A DNA stretch of 44,649 nt from an uncultured cyanobacterium. GTDB taxonomy: Bacteria > Cyanobacteriota > Cyanobacteriia > Cyanobacteriales > Nostocaceae. Location: the NCBI GenBank assembly GCA_903903925.1, contig CAIVAU010000104.1, positions 1-44,649 of the forward strand, in the 5' to 3' direction. Positions within the stretch are counted from its first letter, which is position 1. Every line of letters begins with the position of its first letter. The position numbers and the translations under genes are program-made. Under the pieces are notes generated by a model, which saw nothing but the letters and a program-made list of their open reading frames with translations, did no database searches and was not told the DNA's origin. This document shows, piece after piece, positions 35,484-42,998 of the stretch.

Positions 35484-35636
35484 TCGGACAGAAATAATTA
35501 CACATTAGGTTCTAGGCTGGATAAGGTTTTCAGGTCAAATTTTGTGTAATTAATTTTGTCTTACTACTTATATCAGTTCATTTACAAGAGGCGATCGCAG
35601 CGCTCAAATCAAAGATATTAGAACTGAGCTACAACT

Positions 35637-36935
35637 TTACCTAGTATCGAGTCGCTCAAGAAAAGAGTCGTGACGCACGACTAGAGTGAGAATTCCACCT
35701 ACTAGCAGTGCTGCTGCCATGACAAGCAGCCCTCCGGTAAAACTATTAGTGGCATCTTTAACTAAGCCGATAACATAGGGAGCAACAAATCCTCCCAAAT
35801 TGCCCACAGAGTTAATCAATGCTAAAGAGCCAGCAGCAGCTGTACCGCTTAAAAAGGCAGTGGGTAAAGCCCAAAATGGCCCTAAAGCCCCCCAAATTCC
35901 CAGTGCTGCCAACGAAAGGGATGCTAGGGCAGTCACAGGCTCATGAAAGTAAGCACTCAGAACTAGACCAAATGCGCCAATAAAAGCTGGGATAGCCACA
36001 TGAGCGCGGCGTTCTCTAGTCTGGTCTGAGTGGCTACCAACAAAAACCATTCCGATCGCACCTACCAAATAGGGAATAACGGAAAGAAATCCCACCCACA
36101 GGTCACTTAATCCAGAAAAACCTTTAATAATTTGTGGTAGCCAGAAACTAATACCATAAAGACCAATGACTAGCGTGAAATAAATTAGGCTTAGTAACCA
36201 AACTTTAGGATTGACAAGAGCTTGGAGTAAGGTGTAACTGTTATGACTAGTTTTGTGTTCGTATTCTAACTGCAATCTCTCCTGGAGCCAGAAACGCTCC
36301 TCTGGTTCCAACCATTCAGCTTGCTCTGGACGTTCGCATAAATAACTCAGCACCACAAAACCCATAATGATGGCGGGTAAACCCTCTACGAGAAATAACC
36401 ACTGCCAACCCGCTAATCCCATAATTCCATGTAGAGTCAGCAGCAGACCAGAAAGAGGCGCTCCCACAACCCCAGCTATAGCAGTTGCTGTCATAAATAA
36501 AGCTACGGTTTTAGCGCGTTGAATTGTTGGGAACCAATAGGTGAGGTAAAGAATAATTCCAGGAAAAAAGCCAGCTTCGGCAATTCCTAAGAAAAAACGT
36601 AATAAGTAAAAACTCAAAGGGCTTTTGACAAACATCATACTTGCGGCAATTGCGCCCCAAGTTATGACAATCCGCGCAATCCAAACCCTAGCACCAATTC
36701 TTTCTAAGATGAGGTTACTGGGAATTTCAAACAAAAAGTAACCTAGAAAAAAAATCCCCGATCCTAAACCATAGATTGTGGAACTAAAGCCCAAATCATG
36801 ATTCATTTGCAAGGCGGCAAACCCGACATTAACCCGATCCAAATAAGCAATGATATAAAGCACAAATAACAAGGGAATGATCCGCCGAGTTATCTTGTTT
36901 AATACCTTTCGTTTGAGCGCTTCATCTGATGTCAT
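35637..36935 (-). CDS. MFS transporter, anion:cation symporter (ACS)-like
   Basis: A 432-residue, about 12-helix permease. N-terminal RRIIPLLFVLYIIAYLDRVN and LGYFLFEIPSNLILERIGAR (the family's NxxxxRxG-type loop), then RFFLGIAEAGFFPGIILYLT, are typical of the ACS branch, which carries organic acids such as tartrate, phthalate and related anions. Flanked by sulfatases and sulfur oxygenases, uptake of sulfonated or sulfated organic anions is plausible. Start at the ATG in MTSDEALKRKVLNK. Confidence 0.86.
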   Translation of the reverse strand: MTSDEALKRKVLNKITRRIIPLLFVLYIIAYLDRVNVGFAALQMNHDLGFSSTIYGLGSGIFFLGYFLFEIPSNLILERIGARVWIARIVITWGAIAASMMFVKSPLSFYLLRFFLGIAEAGFFPGIILYLTYWFPTIQRAKTVALFMTATAIAGVVGAPLSGLLLTLHGIMGLAGWQWLFLVEGLPAIIMGFVVLSYLCERPEQAEWLEPEERFWLQERLQLEYEHKTSHNSYTLLQALVNPKVWLLSLIYFTLVIGLYGISFWLPQIIKGFSGLSDLWVGFLSVIPYLVGAIGMVFVGSHSDQTRERRAHVAIPAFIGAFGLVLSAYFHEPVTALASLSLAALGIWGALGPFWALPTAFLSGTAAAGSLALINSVGNLGGFVAPYVIGLVKDATNSFTGGLLVMAAALLVGGILTLVVRHDSFLERLDTR

Positions 36936-37464
36936 CTCAGTTGTCCCATTTTATCCCTTGCGGTTGCTGTTGTTTCAAAGTCAAGCGATCGCCTTTGACC
37001 AGGGTGTTGATTGCTCTACTTCTAAACACAGACTACAGCATCAGATGCGGCTTTGTTACACAGTGACAACCTGCTGGTGCTACTGTTTGGTCTACACCAA
37101 CTTATCTTATGACGCTGCTAAGCTGCTGCGCACTTAATTTATATATGGGACGCGGGCAAGATGCCCGCACTACAAGAATTTTACGTTTCCGTCTTATACA
37201 ATCTAGCTGAACATCAGCTTACAGTACATGTCGAACTCCAAGGAGGCAGTATTCCGGTATTCGGATTTTATAGATTGCAGGAAGTTAACATTGTTAAAGT
37301 TTATTGCTTTTTCATGTCATTTGTGAGATGATGAAATACGTATACAACAGTAAGTTAATCAGAAAATAGTATTTTGTTTGGAATTTGCATTCAAACCAGC
37401 AAACTTCTGAAGCTTTTCTGTTTAGTTAAAACCAAAACCTTGTGCTGCGAAAATACATAAAGTT
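36936..37464. other. intergenic region before the SfnG-like gene
   Basis: About 530 bases between the divergent MFS and SfnG-like genes. It contains a half copy of the palindromic element at 37151-37173 (CGCGGGCAAGATGCCCGCAC then TAC). I cannot define a specific promoter, and no further gene is supported. Confidence 0.45.
37151..37173. repeat. half copy of the dispersed palindromic element
   Basis: GCGGGCAAGATGCCCGCACTAC is the right arm of the element seen at 2961-3015 and 11960-12015, with GC substitutions in the stem. The left arm is missing. Confidence 0.65.
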
Positions 37465-38514
37465 ATGTCTCAGCCTCATTACGGTATTTGGATTCCAGTT
37501 TACGGTAATTGTGGTGCGATGAATCATCCAATTGAACCTCGTGATGCTAGCTACATAAGAGCAAAGACACTCATACAGTTAGCAGAAGAATACGGGTTTA
37601 CCAATGCTCTCATCGCTGAACACATTATCAATCCAAGAAATCAAGAATTTGACCAGCTAGAGACTTGGACAGCAGCAGCATCTCTTGCTGAAGTCACTAA
37701 CTCCATTGAAATCATCGCTGCTGTAAAGCCTTTGCTGTTTCATCCAGTGGTCTTAGCCAAGATGGCATTAGGTATCGATGCTATTAGCAATGGGCGTTTT
37801 GCAGTTAACCTTGTCAGTGGATGGTTTATGCCGGAATTACAAAAGTCTGGCATATCTTTTCTACCCCACGATGAACGTTATCGCTATTCTCAAGAGTGGA
37901 TCAAGGTAGTCAAGGAACTGTGGAGTGGGGAACGAGTCAATTTTCAAGGAAAATACTTTCAGGTCAATGATTTGTGTTTACGTCCGCATTCTGTAGCACA
38001 ACCTCATCCCCGCGTTTATCTGGGTGGCGAGTCGGAATCTGCTAAGGATCTAGCAGCACTCGAAGCAGATGTATTTTTCCTAAATGGTCGTCCTTTGGAA
38101 GTCGTGCGTGAAGCGATCGCCGATATGAGAAAGCGAGTTCGGAAGAAACCCAAACCCCTAAGCTTTGCGCTGTCAGCATTTGTCATTGCGCGATCGACTC
38201 ACGCACAAGCACAAGCAGAATATGAATATTTACTCGAACTTACCAAAACTGACGACAGAAGCGAACTTTTGAAAGGTATTGAACCGGAAGTTGCCATGTT
38301 CAAAAACATGGCGAAATACCCAGGTGTGGGAAGTAACGGTGGCACCGCAGCAGGCTTACTTGGCAGCTATGACACCGTAGCTGCACGTTTAACAGATTTT
38401 GTAGAAGCAGGCATTGATACTTTTATGCTACAATTTCAACCCTTTGCTACTGAGATGAAACGCTTTTCTCAAGAGGTAATACCGCGAGTGCGTTCTCTAG
38501 ATCTGATAAATTAA
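37465..38514 (+). CDS. sfnG: SfnG-like FMNH2-dependent sulfone monooxygenase
   Basis: A 349-residue luciferase-like flavin monooxygenase. Diagnostic text: GIWIPVYGNCGAMNHPIEPR at the start, ALIAEHIINPRN, AVKPLLFHPVVLAKMALGID, SNGRFAVNLVSGWFMPE and YLGGESESAKDLAALEADVF. This composition matches dimethyl-sulfone monooxygenases (SfnG), which turn dimethyl sulfone into methanesulfinate, more than SsuD, whose paralogue is at 493-1656. Length is close to the ~360 of SfnG. It leads a plus-strand cluster with a ferritin-like protein, a beta-CA-like enzyme and TauE. Its substrate could instead be a related small sulfone or sulfonate. Confidence 0.75.
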   Translation: MSQPHYGIWIPVYGNCGAMNHPIEPRDASYIRAKTLIQLAEEYGFTNALIAEHIINPRNQEFDQLETWTAAASLAEVTNSIEIIAAVKPLLFHPVVLAKMALGIDAISNGRFAVNLVSGWFMPELQKSGISFLPHDERYRYSQEWIKVVKELWSGERVNFQGKYFQVNDLCLRPHSVAQPHPRVYLGGESESAKDLAALEADVFFLNGRPLEVVREAIADMRKRVRKKPKPLSFALSAFVIARSTHAQAQAEYEYLLELTKTDDRSELLKGIEPEVAMFKNMAKYPGVGSNGGTAAGLLGSYDTVAARLTDFVEAGIDTFMLQFQPFATEMKRFSQEVIPRVRSLDLIN

Positions 38515-38556
38515 CATTCAAAACAACATTTTAGATTTTTCTAACCGAGGCTGAAT

Positions 38557-39372
38557 ATGACTGCAACATTGACTCGTTCTGCTTGGACACCTGAATTGGA
38601 AATTCAAATTATTGACAGACTGATTGATCAACATGCTCCGCACTTCCCCAAAACTCGCTTGCATACATCTCGACCCCTTGATACACAAGAAGAATTAGAA
38701 AACTTCTGTCGCTTCCGTATAGGTGGTGCAGCTCACGACCTTTACATCGTGCAAGTTTGTAGTAAGATAATCGACCAAATCCCTGACCCAGAACTCCAAC
38801 TATTTTTGAGCCGCCAAATTGGTGATGATGGAGTCCATGCCCAATTTACCCGTCACCGTGTATGGGCATTATCAGGACACGATCCCATTGACAAAATAAA
38901 GCAGGAAGCCCAAAATCATGCTCAATTTATGGGAAATTTACCCATTCGCAACTGGCTAGGGTTTATGGCGTTTGAGTTGCACTACGAACTTCATATCGTT
39001 GCTCAGCTAATTTTAAATAGTCGCACCAGCACAATTATTGACCCAGAAACGTCGGAATTTGCCAATAAGACAATCTTGCCTGATGAAGCAGTTCACCGTC
39101 TAGGAGTCTTGGCTTGGTGGCAAAGTATGTATGAGCAAGCCTCACCAGCACAGAAAGACGACATTGCAGCACAGCTTTTGGAACTGGACGAAGAAGCACA
39201 ACAGCGACGCAACCCTTATCTCAAAGAATATTGGCAAATTATCCACCGCGCCACAGGTGCTGAAATTGAAGGTCTAGGAGCAGTTTATGACGCTTGGCGG
39301 CAAGAGGTGCTCGCTTATTTTCTAAATATTTCTATTGACAATCTTCCCAAACTAGTAAGCGTAAGCGAGTGA
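38557..39372 (+). CDS. ferritin-like putative diiron oxygenase, unnamed
   Basis: A 271-residue mostly helical protein. Four-helix-bundle pattern with metal-binding candidates D91-xx-H94 ([11 protein letters not shown]), E140 and E144-LH146 ([12 protein letters not shown]), and E177-xx-H180 ([15 protein letters not shown]). The paired ExxH/DxxH arrangement is that of diiron carboxylate proteins; the replacement of one glutamate by D91 is unusual but has precedent. No signal peptide. It starts 42 bases after the SfnG-like stop with a GAGG ribosome-binding site and sits between a sulfone monooxygenase and a beta-CA homologue, so an oxidative step on a small organosulfur compound is a reasonable guess. 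I cannot name the family. Confidence 0.65.
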   Translation: MTATLTRSAWTPELEIQIIDRLIDQHAPHFPKTRLHTSRPLDTQEELENFCRFRIGGAAHDLYIVQVCSKIIDQIPDPELQLFLSRQIGDDGVHAQFTRHRVWALSGHDPIDKIKQEAQNHAQFMGNLPIRNWLGFMAFELHYELHIVAQLILNSRTSTIIDPETSEFANKTILPDEAVHRLGVLAWWQSMYEQASPAQKDDIAAQLLELDEEAQQRRNPYLKEYWQIIHRATGAEIEGLGAVYDAWRQEVLAYFLNISIDNLPKLVSVSE

Positions 39373-39442
39373 GCGAGAGTTGACAGCTACGCAGAACACT
39401 AGCTGTATAATTTACTGGAGATTATATTCAGCGCAAAAATTC

Positions 39443-40030
39443 ATGAGTGATATTTTAGAAGAAGTTTTATCAGCCAACCGAAATTATGCAGAAACTTTCG
39501 GAGACAAAGGCAATCTGGCTATGCCACCGAAACGCCGTTTCGCAATTTTAACCTGCATGGATGCCCGCCTCGATCCTGCTCAATTTGCCGGATTGGTCGA
39601 AGGAGATGCCCACGTTATCCGCAATGCAGGTGGACGTGCGAGTGATGATGCCATTCGCTCTCTGGTGATTTCCTACAAACTCTTAGGGACTCGCGAGTGG
39701 TTTGTCATTCACCACACTAATTGTGGTATGGAAACTTTCACTAACCACATTATCAGCGATTTACTCAAAAGCAGCCTAAATACAGCTCATATTGATGAAA
39801 CTGGTTGGCACGATGTTGGCTCTGGCTCTGGTTCAAACGAAGGCTCATATATTAATTGGTTGACAATTAACGATCTTCCTAGAAGCGTCTATGAAGACGT
39901 GTTGCGTATTCGCTTGCACCCCTTAGTGCCATCTCAAATTCCTATTTATGGCTATATCTACGATGTAAAAACCGGCAAACTAATTGAGGTTCCTGAGGCA
40001 ATTGAAGTTGGCAAAGCTAACTTTGCTTGA
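39443..40030 (+). CDS. beta-carbonic-anhydrase-like protein (possible COS/CS2 hydrolase)
   Basis: A 195-residue zinc enzyme of the beta-CA fold. Zinc ligands are visible: C38 in LTCMDARLD with the D40-R42 dyad, and H91 and C94 in HHTNCGM. It is short compared with typical beta-CAs and lacks a carboxysome context. Close relatives within this clade include carbonyl sulfide and carbon disulfide hydrolases, which use the same site. In a cluster with sulfone oxygenase and sulfite exporter, a COS or CS2 hydrolase role is attractive but unproven; simple CO2 hydration is the alternative. I choose the ATG at 39443; the frame also opens at a TTG 63 bases upstream. Confidence 0.82.
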   Translation: MSDILEEVLSANRNYAETFGDKGNLAMPPKRRFAILTCMDARLDPAQFAGLVEGDAHVIRNAGGRASDDAIRSLVISYKLLGTREWFVIHHTNCGMETFTNHIISDLLKSSLNTAHIDETGWHDVGSGSGSNEGSYINWLTINDLPRSVYEDVLRIRLHPLVPSQIPIYGYIYDVKTGKLIEVPEAIEVGKANFA

Positions 40031-40065
40031 GAATTAATCGACAACCTGAAAGGTAAGTTCTAGAT

Positions 40066-40821
40066 ATGACTTTCACGCAGGCTTGCTTTCTCTTTCTCAT
40101 TGCTTGGATTAGTGGAGTTTTGAATTCAGTTGCTGGTGGCGGAGGTTTGATTATTTTCCCGGCTCTGATGTTGGCAGGTCTACCATCTATTAGTGCTAAC
40201 GCTACAAGTACGATCGCCTCATGGCCTGGGCTTGTTGCTGGCGTAAGTGCATATTACAAGGAATTGCAGCCAAATCTACATCTGTTTTTGCTTTTTAGCA
40301 GCGTTAGTTTTATGGGTGGGTTGCTTGGCGCGATGTTGTTGCTTCACACCCCAACAACCATATTTGATTATCTCGTGCCATATTTGTTACTGTTTACAAC
40401 ACTATTATTCACCTTCAGCAATTCCCTCACTTTTGGAAAAGCAAATAAAGATACAAGACATTCGCTACTTAAAGCGTTAGTCATCTATTTTTTTGTTGCC
40501 ATTTATGGAGGATTTTACGGCTTAGGCATTACTTTTTTGATGTTAGCTGTAATGGGAATGCTAGGGATGAAAAATATTCACGAAATGAATGCCCTTAAGA
40601 CGCTGTTGATGTCTTGCATCGATAGCTTTGCGGCATTTACTTTTATTCTTGCTGGAGTTGTAGCATGGCCGCAATCAGTTTTGATGATGTTGGGTACAGT
40701 TATTGGTGGTTACAGCGGAGCATACTATAGCCGTCAACTAGATCCACGGTTAGTCAGGCGTTTTGTCATTGTCATTGCTTGGGGAATAACTTGCTACTTC
40801 TTCCTGTTTCGGGATAATTAA
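40066..40821 (+). CDS. TauE/SafE-family sulfite/sulfoacetate-type exporter
   Basis: A 251-residue membrane protein with about eight helices. The family's first-half signature GVLNSVAGGGGLIIFPALML and second-half GMLGMKNIHEMNALKTLLMS are present. TauE/SafE proteins export sulfite, sulfoacetate or related anions. Desulfonation by SsuD, and possibly by the SfnG pathway, yields sulfite, so this exporter is a natural partner. It is last in the SfnG cluster, 35 bases after the beta-CA-like gene. Confidence 0.88.
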   Translation: MTFTQACFLFLIAWISGVLNSVAGGGGLIIFPALMLAGLPSISANATSTIASWPGLVAGVSAYYKELQPNLHLFLLFSSVSFMGGLLGAMLLLHTPTTIFDYLVPYLLLFTTLLFTFSNSLTFGKANKDTRHSLLKALVIYFFVAIYGGFYGLGITFLMLAVMGMLGMKNIHEMNALKTLLMSCIDSFAAFTFILAGVVAWPQSVLMMLGTVIGGYSGAYYSRQLDPRLVRRFVIVIAWGITCYFFLFRDN

Positions 40822-40967
40822 TTAAGGGGAAATGTTTCAACACGGTTGATTATTCATTAATTGATATCCCAAAAGTCATGAAAATAATCCGATTACGATA
40901 GTTGTCTAATCTGCCAACAGCGAAGAGTTTAGTTACTCATCGCAAAAGTGATCGCTTCAAGATGCTC

Positions 40968-41819
40968 TTATAAATCATAACGCTGGCAAAGGGTTTTGAG
41001 TTTTTCTCGGATGAGCGATCGCAAGTTTTCTGGAGATACCACCACGCAATCTTCCCCATACCGCAGCACTTCTCGAATTAACCAGAAGGGATTTGATACC
41101 CGCCTCTCGACTTGGCGTACATCTCCCATCTCTTGGCTATTAATGTCATTTGGTCTTGCTTCATAGGCTTTTACCATTCCACGATAAAAGTGTAAGTACA
41201 CTATAATCGTATCTAAGCCATCATGTCGCCAATGTCCGTTTACTGGCACAACACCTTTGATTTTATCTAGACGTAAACAGCGATTGTGTATGAGTTCCGG
41301 AAAGTCAGGGTTCTTAATATCCTCAGTCTCATCGCACCAAATATTTAAGTAAAAGCGCTTTTCTTCAAAAGCAATCTCAGCGTAACGCACTGTAAATGCT
41401 AAATCCTCCCCTTGCCCACTGCCGTAGAGTAGGTGAAATGGTTGTTGGTTTTGGCGGAATTGGTCGATCAAAATACGCCATGCTTCGGTTGCTTGGTGGC
41501 TGACTTGTTGCAGCAGTAATTGACGCATGGGAGGATCTAGTTTTCCCCGTTCTAATAAAAGACTAGAGAGGGTTTGAGCTTGTTCAACGAAACCAGAATC
41601 CTGTAGCAGTCTAACAGCTTGCTGGAGTGCTGCGACTTGTGTTGAGTTGAGGGCAAAGGGTTCGCCAACTTCAAATTCTTGTTGTGCGATCGCCACCAGT
41701 AGCCCAGAGATACTCGGCGACTTGCCCCAGAAGATGCCTAAGCAACGAGCGATTTCTTCCAGTTGCTCTTTCGTCCCTGACGGTATTGACAGTGTAATTG
41801 TCTCTTTTCTCCGATTCAT
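40968..41819 (-). CDS. WYL-domain regulator of type I-D CRISPR-Cas
   Basis: A 283-residue protein with an N-terminal ribbon-helix-helix-like DNA-binding region (RKETITLSIPSGTKEQLEEI), a middle helical part, a WYL-type domain (FHLLYGSGQGEDLAFTVRYA and FEEKRFYLNIWCDE around residues 130-170) and a WCX-like end (PFWLIREVLRYGEDCVVVSP). It is divergent from the cas3' remnant with an 80-base gap. A homologue, Sll7009 of Synechocystis PCC 6803, sits in the same position of a type I-D locus and reduces crRNA accumulation. It is apparently intact although its Cas operon is not. A perfect 10-base palindrome in the gap may be its site. Confidence 0.85.
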   Translation of the reverse strand: MNRRKETITLSIPSGTKEQLEEIARCLGIFWGKSPSISGLLVAIAQQEFEVGEPFALNSTQVAALQQAVRLLQDSGFVEQAQTLSSLLLERGKLDPPMRQLLLQQVSHQATEAWRILIDQFRQNQQPFHLLYGSGQGEDLAFTVRYAEIAFEEKRFYLNIWCDETEDIKNPDFPELIHNRCLRLDKIKGVVPVNGHWRHDGLDTIIVYLHFYRGMVKAYEARPNDINSQEMGDVRQVERRVSNPFWLIREVLRYGEDCVVVSPENLRSLIREKLKTLCQRYDL

Positions 41820-41826
41820 TATAAAA

Positions 41827-41836
41827 TGTAATTACA
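41827..41836. promoter_or_regulatory. palindrome between WYL gene and cas3' remnant, candidate operator
   Basis: TGTAATTACA is self-complementary and lies eight bases upstream of the WYL gene start in the divergent intergenic region. Placement fits an operator for the WYL regulator, but ten bases in AT-rich sequence can arise by chance. Confidence 0.35.
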
Positions 41837-41899
41837 CTATTGATATAAAGTGGTTTGTACAGTTATTGTATCTGTAATGAAGGAGCTTTTTTCAAAGAT

Positions 41900-42328
41900 A
41901 TGCCCACAAACTATACAATAAATCTCAAACCTGTCTACTCTCAGACAGCGCTAACACCAGAAGGCTTGAAGTTACCTAAAGACTGGCTACTCTCTTGGCA
42001 TCAGATAGCAACACACGAAGCACTGCGCGATCGCAACATTGATGTAGTATTCAACACCGCTATGACAGGTGATGGTAAAAGCTTAGCGGCTTACTTACAA
42101 GTACTTCTAGGAGACTGTTTTGCGATCGGATTTTACCCAACAAACGAACTAGCCCGTGACCAACAAACGCAGATTCAAGGATATATTGAACAATTTCAGC
42201 CCATTCATGACCTGCGAGTCATACGACTCATAACTACCACGTTGAAATGGAGAAAACTCAAAAAAATATCCCTAGTTTCGGGAGAACAAAAGAGATTGCA
42301 CCAGAAAGTCAGTTTGAGTTTTTTATAA
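41900..42328 (+). pseudogene. cas3': cas3' (type I-D) truncated at ~residue 110, then out-of-frame tail
   Basis: The first ~110 residues read as the type I-D Cas3' helicase: NYTINLKPVYSQTALTPEGL, KLPKDWLLSWHQIATHEALR, Walker A NTAMTGDGKSLAAYLQVLL, and FYPTNELARDQQTQIQGYIE with motif Ia. After LRVIRL the sequence is no longer cas3'; the frame continues through csc1 DNA in the wrong frame and stops at 42326-42328. DEXD, motif III-VI and the rest of the helicase are gone, so no functional Cas3' is made. Confidence 0.85.
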
Positions 42329-42654
42329 TTTCTGAGAAATCTCTGACCGAAAAGCCAAAACAACTACCAAAATGGATTCGCTTGGGTAAGTGGATGAGTA
42401 AAGCCGAAGTAAAAATTCAGGAAGTGACAAAATTTGAATTAAAGACTGGTGATTTCAATTTCCCTTACCCACTTAATCCTCTAGATGTCATGTTTACCCA
42501 TCAAGTCGTCAGCTACGATGTAGTCAATATGCCCCCTGTCAGTCTGATTCAAAATGTCAGCATTCGCCAAGGGCAATATTACGAGTTTGAAAATCCCACC
42601 AAATCTGAAAAACTAAAGCTTCCCGCCAAAATGCAGTATCGGTTTAAGACTTGA
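42228..42654 (+). pseudogene. csc1: csc1 (Cas5-type, I-D) C-terminal remnant fused to cas3' debris
   Basis: Starting about 42229 the frame THNYHVEMEKTQKNIPSFGR, then PESQFEFFIISEKSLTEKPK and LPKWIRLGKWMSKAEVKIQE, ends KMQYRFKT. This is the C-terminal half of Csc1, the Cas5-type subunit of type I-D Cascade. It has no start of its own except an internal ATG at 42247 and is out of frame with the cas3' piece. The N-terminal half, together with cas10d and csc2 that normally lie between, is absent. Confidence 0.78.
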
Positions 42655-42998
42655 ATCGAAATAGTTGGCAATCCCCACCCAACAGAATACTGACAGTATC
42701 CGATTTTACTTTCTGTGCGCCTGCTGTTTGGTGGTGAACAACCCCGCGACGATACCATTTTCTTTGCCTAAAGTGCGGATGGGTAGGTGTTGGAAAAAAG
42801 ATTCTCTCAACAATGGCTGAACTGTATATGATGCAAGGCTTTGAGCGTATTAATTCATCCAACACACCCGCACCCCTTACCAGGACTGAATTTCAGCCAT
42901 TTACACTCTACACAATCTCAATTTCTCATGCTATGATGATCCCATCCGCACTTTTGAACCTTGAAAACCTTATATTTATTAGCTTTTGGGCTGCCGGT
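42655..42998. promoter_or_regulatory. csc1 3' flank and CRISPR leader
   Basis: About 345 bases between the csc1 remnant and the first repeat. No cas6, cas4, cas1 or cas2 is present, though they would normally follow csc1 or lie next to the array. The last ~100 bases (CCGCACTTTTGAACCTTGAAA onward, then an AT-rich run at 42968-42984) resemble a CRISPR leader adjacent to the leader-proximal repeat. A small open frame here runs into the first repeat and is not a gene. Confidence 0.6.

Noticed and set aside
37465..38514. Calling this LLM protein a second SsuD
   Set aside because: Motif text (PLLFHPVVLAKM, NLVSGWF, PVYGNCG) fits SfnG-type sulfone monooxygenases better than SsuD.
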